Positions 36,389 through 44,398 of a DNA stretch of 64,000 nt are shown here, in pieces. The notes under the pieces were generated by a model. The model searched no databases, was not told the origin of the DNA, and saw only the letters and a program-made list of their open reading frames with translations. The number at the start of each line of letters is the position of its first letter. The first letter of the stretch is position 1. The translations under genes were made by a program, and so were the position numbers. This stretch comes from SKLM01 sp964390305 (GTDB lineage Bacteria > Chloroflexota > Anaerolineae > B4-G1), in the NCBI GenBank assembly GCA_964390305.1, contig CAYMHT010000003.1, positions 1 through 64,000 of the forward strand. The letters are read 5' to 3'.

Positions 36389-36437
36389 CTTAAGGCGTGA
36401 AGGCAGACTTGTGTCTTCTACACCGCACAACACCCCG

Positions 36438-36466
36438 TTGCGTGTTTCGTTACTTGACTCTATAAT
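36438..36466 (+). promoter_or_regulatory. Promoter of the Ser/Thr kinase gene
   Basis: TTGCGT (36438-36443), 17-bp spacer, TATAAT (36461-36466), 48 bp before the ATG. Confidence 0.65.
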
Positions 36467-36514
36467 TGCCCAGGATTATACTGCCATCGAGTGATCCCAC
36501 TCCGCTAGATAATC

Positions 36515-38488
36515 ATGACACCCTCAGATTCCTTCGACACGCCCAACACTGAGGGCCTCTGGCCCGGTTCTGCTGAGCGTGCCGAAGGAACGCAGCGAGA
36601 TCCCGCGGCAGAGCGCGTTGAGGGGACCAGGTCCGTTCATCAGTCGCTCGATTCGGTTGAAGGGCGCCTCCCGGAAGCCTATCTCCTCCAACACCGCTAC
36701 CGCATTCTGGGCGTGTTAGCCATTGGCGGCATGAGCGTGGTCTACAAAGCACAGGACCTCCGGTTCTCTGGGGTGAAGCGCGTCTGCGCGGTAAAGGAGA
36801 TGGTCAACAGCGCCAATGACCCGGAGGTGCGAGCGATCATCCTCCGCAATTTCGAGCGTGAGACGAGCATACTCGCGGCCCTGAGCCATCCAGGCATTGT
36901 CCGAATCTACGATTGCTTCAGCGACGCGAACCGCAGTTACGTGGTGCTTGAGTTCGTGCGCGGCAAGGATCTAGAGACGGTTCTCGCCGAGACCAAAGGC
37001 CTCCTGCCGGAGGCCAAGGTCGTCAGTTGGGCCATCCAGGTCTGTGAAGTGCTAGACTACCTCCACAGTCACGAACCTCGCCCGATCGTCTTTCGTGACA
37101 TCAAGCCATCAAACCTGATGCTCGATGAATACGGGCGGATCAGACTGATCGATTTCGGAATCGCCAAGATGTTTCAAGGCGGCAGGAAGGGCACAATGAT
37201 CGGGACCGAGGGCTACTCGGCGCCGGAGCAGTATCAGGGCGTCGCTGATCCCCGAGTGGACGTCTATGCTCTGGGGGCCACGATGCACCATCTGCTGAGC
37301 AAGCGCGACCCGCGTTTGGAGCCCCCGTTCTCCTTCCAGGAGCGTCCGATCCAGGAGACGAATCCCGCTGTCTCTGAGGAGTTGGTTGAGGTCGTGAACC
37401 GTGCCTTGGAGTACGACTGCAACGACCGGTATCGTTCCGCCGAAGAGATGGAGCGCGCACTGAGGCGCCTCTGCTCCGCTGGCAGGTCGAGCCCTACGAC
37501 TGCCTTTGGCACCGCTGCAACTCTGCCTGGCCCGATCTCTCCGCTGTGGCGTTTTGCTTCTGAAGACGAGATTCGATCCTCACCCGCTGTCCACAACGGG
37601 GTAGTGTACGTGGGTGGTTATGACCATAACCTGTACGCCCTTGACGCCGAGGCCGGCGAGTGCTTGTGGAAGTATCCGGCAGATGGAGGAATCGCCTCTT
37701 CGCCCTGTGTGCACGAGGACATTGTTCTCGTCGGGTCGGCAGACTGTGTCCTCTACGCTGTTGACGAGGACAGCGGGCGCATCCGCTGGACGTGTCCCAC
37801 TCAAGGCAAGGTGTGGTCGTCACCCCGGGCTGCGTTTGGTCACGTCTTTTTCGGCTCTGATGATCATCATCTGTACGCGGTTAACGTTCAAAACGGTCGC
37901 CTTGCCTGGAGGTTCGAGACCGAGGGCAGAGTGCGCTCGTCGCCAGCGATCGGCGATGATGCCATTTACATCGGGTGTGAAGGGGGCACTATCTATGCCG
38001 TGAACACGGGTGGCAATGTCCGCTGGAGCTTCCGTGCGCGAAGGGGCGTGACCTCGTCTCCGGCAATTGCGGACGAGATGGTCTACGTGGGCGGTCAAGA
38101 TAGGGTCGTCTACGCCCTCGACCGTCGATCGGGGTGGCTGGCGTGGCGGTACCGTACGGATGGTCCCGTCATCTCGTCGCCCACGGTGAGTGGCAATATG
38201 GTTTTTGTCGGTTCTGCCGATGGTCACTTGTACGCATTGGAAGCGGGGGGTGGACGGCTCGTCTGGCGCCACGCGACGGACGGTCAGGTGACGTCATCCC
38301 CGCTTCTGTTCAACGGAGCGGTCTACTTCGGGTCGGTGGACGGTTGTCTGTACAGTCTCGACGCCAGGACAGGCGATCTGAGGTGGAGATTTCGGACCGA
38401 TGGCCCGGTGACGTCCTCGCCCGCCGCTGCGGATGGGGTGATTTACGTCGGCTCCTGTGACTGCCATGTTTACGCCCTCCCTGCGTGA
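36515..38488 (+). CDS. Ser/Thr protein kinase with C-terminal eight-blade PQQ-like propeller (AfsK-like)
   Basis: 657 aa, ATG at 36515. A low-complexity N-terminus (1-55) precedes a Hanks kinase (about 60-320): glycine loop LAIGGMSVVYKA, catalytic Lys94 (CAVKEM), FRDIKPSN in place of HRD, DFG, and GTEGYSAPEQY. The C-terminus (about 345-657) has eight blades, each with an SSP turn and a (V/I)Y(V/I)G...LYALD strand, as in PQQ/AfsK propellers. No membrane helix separates the halves, so the sensor is cytoplasmic. A PP2C phosphatase follows after 24 bp, the usual opposing partner. Substrates may include the nearby orphan regulator; that is inference. Confidence 0.93.
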   Translation: MTPSDSFDTPNTEGLWPGSAERAEGTQRDPAAERVEGTRSVHQSLDSVEGRLPEAYLLQHRYRILGVLAIGGMSVVYKAQDLRFSGVKRVCAVKEMVNSANDPEVRAIILRNFERETSILAALSHPGIVRIYDCFSDANRSYVVLEFVRGKDLETVLAETKGLLPEAKVVSWAIQVCEVLDYLHSHEPRPIVFRDIKPSNLMLDEYGRIRLIDFGIAKMFQGGRKGTMIGTEGYSAPEQYQGVADPRVDVYALGATMHHLLSKRDPRLEPPFSFQERPIQETNPAVSEELVEVVNRALEYDCNDRYRSAEEMERALRRLCSAGRSSPTTAFGTAATLPGPISPLWRFASEDEIRSSPAVHNGVVYVGGYDHNLYALDAEAGECLWKYPADGGIASSPCVHEDIVLVGSADCVLYAVDEDSGRIRWTCPTQGKVWSSPRAAFGHVFFGSDDHHLYAVNVQNGRLAWRFETEGRVRSSPAIGDDAIYIGCEGGTIYAVNTGGNVRWSFRARRGVTSSPAIADEMVYVGGQDRVVYALDRRSGWLAWRYRTDGPVISSPTVSGNMVFVGSADGHLYALEAGGGRLVWRHATDGQVTSSPLLFNGAVYFGSVDGCLYSLDARTGDLRWRFRTDGPVTSSPAAADGVIYVGSCDCHVYALPA

Positions 38489-38512
38489 GAGGAGGCCGGT
38501 TCAACAGCGAGT

Positions 38513-39376
38513 ATGGGTTTTCTGCGCGGATTGCTGATGGGGAAGGACGAATCACCCCCGGAGTCAGACCCTTCGGTTGCCCGACGGCCCTCGCCTGCGC
38601 TCTCCAAGTTTGAGGTGGGATGGGCCACCGATGTGGGCAGGATGCGTGATCACAACGAGGACAGCGCTCTGCTGATCACAGCTGCGCAGGATGGCGACGA
38701 CCCGCGACGCTCGTTCGGTCTGTTCGTTGTGGCCGATGGGATGGGAGGGCACCGGGCTGGCGAGGTTGCGAGCTCTCTGGCGGCCCGGGTAACGGCTCAT
38801 TACGTCGCGGAACGATGCTATCTGCCCTCCCTGATCGGCACGGAGCGCGACGCTGATGAGCCAGCCCCGACAGAGGTTCTCATTGGCGCCGTGCGTGCGG
38901 CGAACGACGCTGTGTCTCATCACGTGCCGGGAGCGGGCACGACGCTGACGTGTGCCCTGGTGGTGGGCTTGCAGGCCTACATCGCTCACGTGGGAGATAG
39001 CCGAGCCTACATGCTTAATGAGGCGGGTCTGGAGCAGATTACGAACGATCATTCGTTGGTGGATCGTCTGGTTGAGACGGGCCAACTCACGCGGGATGAG
39101 GCAGCCGTTCATCCGCAGAAGAACGTGTTGTACCGGGCCGTCGGCCAAAGCCGCGCGCTGGAAGTGGACACCCACGTGCGAAGTATCCCACGTGGTGAGC
39201 GCCTGTTGCTGTGTAGCGATGGCCTCTGGGGGATGGTGAGTGAGGCGGATATTGCCAATCTGATCAGAGGAGCCCCCTCTCTTCAGGAAGGGTGTCAGAA
39301 TCTGGTGGCTGCCGCGAACGAGGCCGGTGGGCGAGATAACGTCACCGTGATCCTCTGGCGGTCCCCGCTGGGTTAG
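38513..39376 (+). CDS. PP2C-family Ser/Thr phosphatase
   Basis: 287 aa, ATG at 38513. All PPM metal motifs are present: RDHNEDS, VADGMGGH, HVGDSRAY, SDGLWG and GGRDNVTVI. The first 30 residues look disordered, and there is no membrane helix, unlike Stp/PstP proteins with a tail. It should dephosphorylate targets of the PQQ-domain kinase encoded 24 bp upstream. The next gene is 197 bp downstream, so the operon may end here or continue. Confidence 0.95.
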   Translation: MGFLRGLLMGKDESPPESDPSVARRPSPALSKFEVGWATDVGRMRDHNEDSALLITAAQDGDDPRRSFGLFVVADGMGGHRAGEVASSLAARVTAHYVAERCYLPSLIGTERDADEPAPTEVLIGAVRAANDAVSHHVPGAGTTLTCALVVGLQAYIAHVGDSRAYMLNEAGLEQITNDHSLVDRLVETGQLTRDEAAVHPQKNVLYRAVGQSRALEVDTHVRSIPRGERLLLCSDGLWGMVSEADIANLIRGAPSLQEGCQNLVAAANEAGGRDNVTVILWRSPLG

Positions 39377-39573
39377 GCCCTCGTGGATATGGAACAACCA
39401 CACCTATGCTGTACCTGGTGCCTCCGCGACGCAAGAGGCGATCCAGCGCGCCCATCACGTGCAGTTCTGCGCGATGCCCAGAGCCGCCGGGCCAGTGAGC
39501 GGACGGCGGACCCGCGCTCGGGTCGAACTCAAGGTCGCGGTCGAAGAGTGAGATTTTGAATGGAGAGCTGGAC

Positions 39574-39816
39574 ATGCCGCACACTGTGCTGATTCACATC
39601 CTGAATGAGGAATCCGTGGTTGGCGAGATAGAGCGGCTGCCTCAACCGACGGACCAGGTGGTCGTGGTTCGTAACGTGCGGCACCGCGATGGGGGGGAGG
39701 TCCCCTACGTCTTGCCGGAGACGGATGCCGTGGTCTACCCGTGGCGGCGAATCCACTGTATGGAGATTCTGCCCAGTGAGGCTGAGGAAGAGGTCGTCAC
39801 GTTTATTCGTGAGTGA
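39574..39816 (+). CDS. Small conserved-looking protein of unknown function
   Basis: 80 aa, ATG at 39574 after GGAGAG; an upstream TTG (39556) is less likely. The sequence is balanced and coding-like: HILNEESVVGEIERLP, QVVVVRNVRHRD, PYVLPETDAVVYPWRRI, and an acidic end. Predicted mostly beta, resembling an Sm-like or barrel fold, but no family is recognised. It lies 17 bp before the response regulator, so the two are likely co-translated. Confidence 0.65.
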   Translation: MPHTVLIHILNEESVVGEIERLPQPTDQVVVVRNVRHRDGGEVPYVLPETDAVVYPWRRIHCMEILPSEAEEEVVTFIRE

Positions 39817-39833
39817 TGGAACGGAGGTAGCGC

Positions 39834-40577
39834 GTGACGGACAATGGTAGCGGACTGATCCTGGTTGTCGATGACGAGCCCCGGATGACCAGATTCATAC
39901 GTATGAATCTGGAGTTGGAGGGATACCACGTTATCGAAGCACGTGACGGCATCCAGGCGCTCGACAAGGTCCGCACGGAGCTGCCGGACTTGGTCATCCT
40001 TGATGTGATGATGCCGGAGTTGGACGGATTCGAGACGCTGCGGATGTTGAGAGAGATCTCCAATGTGCCGGTGATCATGCTCACCGTGCGGGACGAAGAG
40101 GAAGACAAGGTGCGCGGGTTGGAGCTTGGTGCGGATGATTACGTAACCAAGCCCTTCAGTGCCCGCGAACTCGCCAGTCGCGTCAAGGCTGTGCTCCGTC
40201 GAGCCCAGCCCCCGGCCGGCCCGGAGGAGTCGATCGTGGAGATTGACGATCGCCTGAGCATCGATTTCAACAGACGCGAGGTCATTGTTGAGGGCGAGCA
40301 TATTCATCTCCGACCCACTGAGTTTCGGCTGCTGTACCACCTGGTGGAGAACGCCGGCTGGGTCGTGCCGCACGAGACGTTGTTGTCGAAGGTGTGGGGC
40401 TATGAGTACGGCGAGGACGAAATCCAGAATCTTCGGCTTTACATCAGCTACCTGCGGAAGAAGATCGAACCTGATCCCTCCAACCCGCGTTACATCTTCA
40501 CCGAAATAGGAACGGGCTATCGCTTTGTTGACTTCGAGCACGGCGAGCCGGAGCGAGAGGAGGAGGCCCCAGCGTAG
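39834..40577 (+). CDS. OmpR/PhoB-family response regulator (orphan)
   Basis: 247 aa from GTG at 39834, with GGAGGT upstream. Receiver with DDE (13-15), phospho-acceptor D57 (LVILDVMMPELDG) and DDYVTKPF; C-terminal winged helix with the recognition region ENAGWVVPHETLLSKVWGYEYG and the wing YIFTEIGTGYRF. No histidine kinase is adjacent; the nearest kinases are the GAF kinase at 10 kb and the Ser/Thr kinase at 36.5 kb. The next promoter downstream (hsp20) carries a four-fold CTAAYG array at 11-bp spacing, the layout this family binds, so it is the prime candidate regulator of hsp20, clpB and lon. Confidence 0.95.
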   Translation: MTDNGSGLILVVDDEPRMTRFIRMNLELEGYHVIEARDGIQALDKVRTELPDLVILDVMMPELDGFETLRMLREISNVPVIMLTVRDEEEDKVRGLELGADDYVTKPFSARELASRVKAVLRRAQPPAGPEESIVEIDDRLSIDFNRREVIVEGEHIHLRPTEFRLLYHLVENAGWVVPHETLLSKVWGYEYGEDEIQNLRLYISYLRKKIEPDPSNPRYIFTEIGTGYRFVDFEHGEPEREEEAPA

Positions 40578-40615
40578 GCTATGTGACGCCCCGAGCCAGA
40601 AGACCTCCCGGATCT

Positions 40616-40637
40616 GCCCCCCCCGTGTGTGGGGGGC
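40616..40637 (+). terminator. Terminator after the response regulator
   Basis: GCCCCCC (40616-40622) pairs with GGGGGGC (40631-40637), followed by TTCTTGTT. It separates the regulator from the hsp20 promoter. Confidence 0.75.
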
Positions 40638-40645
40638 TTCTTGTT

Positions 40646-40699
40646 CTAATGGAGCTCTAAGGGCCTTCTAACGCCAATCTAATGCGCTCATGGGATGAT
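40646..40699 (+). promoter_or_regulatory. hsp20 promoter with four 11-bp-spaced CTAANG repeats
   Basis: CTAATG (40646), CTAAGG (40657), CTAACG (40668), CTAATG (40679): exact 11-bp period. Nine bases later is -10-like GATGAT (40694-40699). No -35 hexamer; an activator is expected to replace it. The layout is the same as at clpB. Confidence 0.8.
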
Positions 40700-40757
40700 A
40701 TCGGTGATTGGGAATTGAGGGCACCATTCAAAGTCAGGAGGACAAGGAGGTGGAGCG

Positions 40758-41198
40758 ATGACACAGTTGACGCGTAGGGATCCATTCCGCGATCTGATCA
40801 GTCTGCGGGAGGCCATGGATCAGCTCTTCGAGGAGAGCATGGTAAGGCCTGGTACCGCAGCTCTGGCTCCGCGGGCACTGACCGTGGACATGTACGAAAC
40901 TGACGAGACTGTCGTGGTCAAGACTGCCATTCCGGGTGTCGATCCCGAAGATATCGACATCAGCATGACCGGGGACACCCTGGTGATCAAGGGTGAGATC
41001 AAGGCCGAGGAAGAGGTCGAGGAAGAGGACTATGTCTGCCGTGAACGTCGGTACGGTGCGTTCTCGCGTGCCTTGACGGTCCCTGTGTCGATTAACGTGA
41101 ACGAAGCAGAAGCTGAGTTTGAGGATGGCATTCTGACCTTGACGCTACCCAAGGCCGAGGAACTCAAGCCGAAGGCAATCAAGGTCAAGTCGAGATAG
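40758..41198 (+). CDS. Small heat-shock protein Hsp20 (1)
   Basis: 146 aa, ATG at 40758 after AAGGAGGTGGAG. Alpha-crystallin domain (about 40-135) with AIPGVDPEDIDISMTGDTL, RERRYGAFSRALTVP, and the C-terminal GILTLTLPKAEE; the tail contains the I-x-V anchor (IKVK). An ATP-independent holdase that binds unfolding proteins. It is first in a pair of paralogs 43 bp apart, transcribed from the CTAAYG-array promoter. Confidence 0.96.
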   Translation: MTQLTRRDPFRDLISLREAMDQLFEESMVRPGTAALAPRALTVDMYETDETVVVKTAIPGVDPEDIDISMTGDTLVIKGEIKAEEEVEEEDYVCRERRYGAFSRALTVPVSINVNEAEAEFEDGILTLTLPKAEELKPKAIKVKSR

Positions 41199-41241
41199 CA
41201 AGCATACGTGAGGCAATCGGAGATTCTGAGGAGGCTGCGAG

Positions 41242-41685
41242 ATGAGCATCACTAACTTGAATCCTTGGCGTGAGATGCGCACGTTACGTGAGGCGATGGA
41301 TGAGCTATTGGAGGAGAGCTACGTGTCCCCCGGTCGGCGGCGCATTGAGCGGCAGGAGCGACGACTGCGCCTTCCCTTGGACGTGTACACAACCCCAGAG
41401 GAGATCGTAATAGTCGCGTCCCTCCCCGGGCTCACTCCGGATGAGGTGGACATCACAATCGACGGTGATCGGCTCACCATCCACGGCGAACTGCGACCGC
41501 CCCTGGAGAACGTCGACTATGTGTTCCAGGAGCGACCCTACGGCCCCTTCTCCAGGACGCTGACGTTAAACGTGCCCGTGAGCGCGGATCAAGCTGAGGC
41601 TGTCTTCGAGAATGGCGTGCTGACACTCACGCTGCCGAAGGCGGAGGAAAGCAAGCCCAGGACCATTGAGGTCAAGAGGAAGTAG
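41242..41685 (+). CDS. Small heat-shock protein Hsp20 (2)
   Basis: 147 aa, ATG at 41242. A paralog of the preceding gene with the same N-terminal WREMRTLREAMDELLEE start, alpha-crystallin core (SLPGLTPDEVDITIDGDRL, ERPYGPFSRTLTLNVP) and GVLTLTLPKAEESKP. It has an added basic RRRIERQERRLR stretch before the core. It is probably co-transcribed with Hsp20 (1), and the strong terminator at 41708 ends the operon. Confidence 0.96.
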   Translation: MSITNLNPWREMRTLREAMDELLEESYVSPGRRRIERQERRLRLPLDVYTTPEEIVIVASLPGLTPDEVDITIDGDRLTIHGELRPPLENVDYVFQERPYGPFSRTLTLNVPVSADQAEAVFENGVLTLTLPKAEESKPRTIEVKRK

Positions 41686-41707
41686 ACTTGCTGGGAGAGT
41701 CTCAAGA

Positions 41708-41738
41708 GCCGGCAGGACCGTGATAAGGTTCTGCCGGC
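41708..41738 (+). terminator. Rho-independent terminator after the hsp20 pair
   Basis: GCCGGCAGGACC pairs with GGTTCTGCCGGC (one G-U) around a 7-nt loop, followed by GTCTTTCC. Confidence 0.8.
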
Positions 41739-41903
41739 GTCTTTCCTTACCTGCGATACTGGATGCGACCCCAAACTGACCGCTGACGGCGGGCGGCTAC
41801 CCGACGAACGAGAAGAAAACAAGACCGCTGGGCCTACGAAGGGAGTCTGTCCCCTCAGCCCAATGCACCCTTTGTGACCTATTTGACGCCGCAGGCGACG
41901 CAG

Positions 41904-42266
41904 CTACTCCGGTTCCGCCAGTGCCACGTTTGCCGCTTCGGGCCCTTTCTCGGACTCGGTGACCTCAAAGGTCACCCGCGCGCCTTCGGTGAAGTCTTCT
42001 TCATCCCCCTCTGCAATTGCATTGCGGTGGAAGAAGATGTCATCGCCACCCCGCATGGTTATGAACCCGTATCGCTTCTTTGGCTCGTACCATTTGACGA
42101 TGCCCTGCTGTCTTCCCGACTCCGGCTCTTTCTCCTCCCGGCACTCCGGGCATAATGTAGGCTCGACCTCGAAGCCCATCTTGTCCAGTCGTCGTTGCTC
42201 TTCTACGGTAAAGATGAACTGCTTCCCACATCGTTCGCACGTGGCCCACGTGTCGCGATAAGGCAT
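41904..42266 (-). CDS. Zinc-ribbon plus cold-shock-domain protein
   Basis: 120 aa, ATG at 42266 with GGGGAGG upstream. The N-terminus (about 9-44) is a zinc ribbon CERC...CPEC; the C-terminus (about 53-118) is a cold-shock OB domain with KWYEPKKRYGFITM and DIFFHRNAI, the RNP1 and RNP2 nucleic-acid-binding motifs. Single-stranded RNA/DNA binding is expected. The fusion differs from classical 65-70-residue Csp. A strong promoter and a leader with a 9-bp hairpin, about 84 nt from the predicted start site to the ATG, resemble cold-shock-controlled genes. Confidence 0.92.
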   Translation of the reverse strand: MPYRDTWATCERCGKQFIFTVEEQRRLDKMGFEVEPTLCPECREEKEPESGRQQGIVKWYEPKKRYGFITMRGGDDIFFHRNAIAEGDEEDFTEGARVTFEVTESEKGPEAANVALAEPE

Positions 42267-42305
42267 AAGACCTCCCCGTATAATGGTGGTGCGACAGAAA
42301 CTGCG

Positions 42306-42331
42306 AGCTGGGAGCTACGACTCTCCCAGCT
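42306..42331 (-). promoter_or_regulatory. Leader hairpin of the cold-shock-domain gene
   Basis: AGCTGGGAG (42306-42314) pairs perfectly with CTCCCAGCT (42323-42331), 8-nt loop, within the leader 40 bp upstream of the ATG. A candidate thermosensing or attenuating structure. Confidence 0.6.
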
Positions 42332-42356
42332 GGCTCTTGCACTTGCTGTTGAGACA

Positions 42357-42385
42357 ATACTACGTGATCGGAGGGGTTTTGTCAA
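42357..42385 (-). promoter_or_regulatory. Promoter of the cold-shock-domain gene
   Basis: Minus strand: perfect TTGACA (42380-42385), 17-bp spacer, TAGTAT (42357-42362). Confidence 0.8.
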
Positions 42386-42762
42386 TCCTGGCCGGGATTG
42401 CCAAGTAGGCTTGCCACGGTAGAATCAGTCAACCGAGCCTGGCACGAAGACACCGGCGAAGAACCGTGCACCGGCTGGATCTTCCTGTGCTGAGGTGGCC
42501 CCAGGTGGCTCAGGCCCCAGTGAACCAGGGGTACCGGTGACTGTAGGCGAGAGGGGCGGCGAATGGTTGTCAGCGTGGGCGGGGGGAGGTGTCAACGAAC
42601 TCGCAAAATGCCCCACCGATCCAGCCCCCGGCTGAGGTGCCGGAGCTCCAGGGCGGGAAATGGCTTCCCCTCCCGAGCGATGGCCTTGTTTGCTCACGAT
42701 CTATGACGGTTCTTGCGCCGTGAACGAAAGACGCCGCCCTGTGGGGCCTTGGAGGGCATGAC
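42386..42762. other. Intergenic region before the histidine phosphatase gene
   Basis: About 375 bp. The minus frame at 42425-42697 is Pro/Gly/Ser-rich without a ribosome site or motif and is judged non-coding. No clear plus-strand promoter was found. Confidence 0.5.
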
Positions 42763-43419
42763 GTGGAACTCTATCTCATCCGCCATGCGCAGTCGATCAA
42801 CCAGATTCTGGATGAATCAGATGCCAGGGTCGCTGACCCTGGCTTGACAGACCTGGGCGAGCGCCAGGCGGCCCTACTTGCGGAGCACCTGGGTGTCGGC
42901 AGGGAGCGCACGCCGTTGCCTGACGATGCCATCGATTCGCTCGTCTGCAGCCCGATGTGGCGTGCCTTGCAGACCGCTCGTCCCTTGGCTGAGGCCTTGG
43001 ACGTGGCCCCTGAGGTCTGGGTGGACGTTCACGAGCAGGTTCGTGCCGCGGAAACCTACGCTGGCAGCACGCGAGAGAGAATCCAGACCGCGTTTCCCAA
43101 CTATGTGCTGCCTGAGGAGATCACGGAGGCGGGCTGGTGGAATCGAGGTGGGGAGTCCCGATCGGAATGCATGGAGCGGGCCATCCGTGTGGCAGAAGAG
43201 CTTGGTCGACGAGCTGAGTCCAGCGAAGGGCTGGCGATTGTGTCACATGCCGCATTCATCGACTCACTCCTCAAGACGCTCTTCGGTCGGCTGCCGGGGT
43301 CCCGTTACTGGTACCACCACTTCAACACGGGCGTCTCGCGGCTGGGCCTCGGGGGCCAGCGAGTCGACGTTCGATACTTGAACCGGGTCGATCACCTGCT
43401 CCCGGGCCTCGTTTCTTGA
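42763..43419 (+). CDS. Histidine phosphatase (phosphoglycerate-mutase family)
   Basis: 218 aa from GTG at 42763, with GGAGGG upstream. The catalytic RHA motif is at the very N-terminus (YLIRHAQSINQ, His8), with the second-half SPMWRALQTARPL and the proton-donor/acid region; the second histidine is in IVSHAAFIDSLL. Members act on many phospho-compounds (sugar phosphates, nucleotides, cobalamin precursors); the substrate cannot be told. No operon partner: the next stretch is a decayed gene. Confidence 0.92.
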   Translation: MELYLIRHAQSINQILDESDARVADPGLTDLGERQAALLAEHLGVGRERTPLPDDAIDSLVCSPMWRALQTARPLAEALDVAPEVWVDVHEQVRAAETYAGSTRERIQTAFPNYVLPEEITEAGWWNRGGESRSECMERAIRVAEELGRRAESSEGLAIVSHAAFIDSLLKTLFGRLPGSRYWYHHFNTGVSRLGLGGQRVDVRYLNRVDHLLPGLVS

Positions 43420-43698
43420 GTCCATCCGGCCGGTCTGAAGATCGTCTATCTCTAGATCTTTGGTTCCACGGGCGTGGATGGACGACGTGGGCCCCGAACG
43501 TGCATCCAGCGGGACGGCCGCCTCGGCAATCGCACCCGCGCTCAGACCGACGAGTTGACGATTGCCGGGGCCCAGGTGCAGCGCATCGAGAGAATCGACG
43601 CGTTCAACGAGGAGATGATTGAGCGAGGCTAGCTGCGAAGTCGCAAGTTCCCGCACGGCACCGACGGCTATATGGCGGGCAAGAAGGTCGCTATCTAG
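43416..43698 (+). pseudogene. Remnant of a decayed gene (frameshift and internal stop)
   Basis: Two coding-like stretches lie in different frames. The first reads FHGRGWTTWAPNVH, then the frame shifts near 43500. The second reads IQRDGRLGNRTRAQTDE to NEEMIERG, stops at TAG (43630-43632), and continues in the same frame as LRSRKFPHGTDGYMAGKKVA to TAG at 43698. Replacing that internal stop with a sense codon and one indel gives one plausible protein tail. The original family is not recognised. Confidence 0.4.
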
Positions 43699-43732
43699 GC
43701 CCCACGTCTTCCGGACAGGGAGGACGGCCTGC

Positions 43733-44398
43733 TCAAGGAGCCACGATGTCGCGGAGGCTGGTGAAGGACAGGAGGAGCAGACCGATCACACACACGATCA
43801 GGCCCCAACCGGGCAGGCTGCGCGCTCCGTACACCCCGGCGATGAGCGGACGCAACACCACGTACTGCCACACCGCCGGGATCCCTCCTGCGAGCGTCAC
43901 CAGCAGGAACAACGTGCCTCTCACAGGCCTGGAGAGCTGGCCTGTCAGAGGTGTCAAGCCTGTCAGCAGCAATCCCGCCGCGACCAGGGTCAGCTGGAGT
44001 CGGTAGGCGGGTTCAAAGAGCGCCTGATATGGGGGTAGCGCGGATAGGCCGAGCAGCACGGCCAGCGCCGTCACGCTGAGTCGAACGAGGGAGCGCGCCT
44101 TTGATCGCTGAACGACCAGCGCCAGGGAGATCACACCGCCGAACAGCGCAGTGACGAAGAGACCCCGCCTCACCGGAGCCGTCCCTGCCTGCACCTGTGG
44201 GAAAAACTTGGCAAACTCAGACAACTCGTATCCCGTCACCGTGAGAGCGGCGGTCCTGTGTGCTACCCAGGGAGAGAAAAAACCCACAACGATGAGCACT
44301 GACGCTGCGAACCGTAGGCTGCACAGGGCGGGCTCCCTCCTTGCCCGCGTGGTGAACACCGATCTCATTGACCTGTCCTTCCGTTCTGCGTCGATCAT
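43733..44398 (-). CDS. Multi-pass membrane protein of unknown function
   Basis: 221 aa; ATG at 44398 shares one base with the glycosyltransferase stop (TGATG). It has about six hydrophobic helices, including FAASVLIVVGFFSPWV, GLFVTALFGGVISLALVV and a C-terminal WGLIVCVIGLLLLSF, with short loops. No catalytic motif or family is recognised. As the last gene of the polysaccharide operon it may assist export or assembly, but this rests on position only. Confidence 0.7.
   Translation of the reverse strand: MIDAERKDRSMRSVFTTRARREPALCSLRFAASVLIVVGFFSPWVAHRTAALTVTGYELSEFAKFFPQVQAGTAPVRRGLFVTALFGGVISLALVVQRSKARSLVRLSVTALAVLLGLSALPPYQALFEPAYRLQLTLVAAGLLLTGLTPLTGQLSRPVRGTLFLLVTLAGGIPAVWQYVVLRPLIAGVYGARSLPGWGLIVCVIGLLLLSFTSLRDIVAP

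Noticed and set aside
42425..42697. 90-codon minus-strand Pro/Gly-rich frame
   Set aside because: No ribosome site, low-complexity composition, no homology motif.
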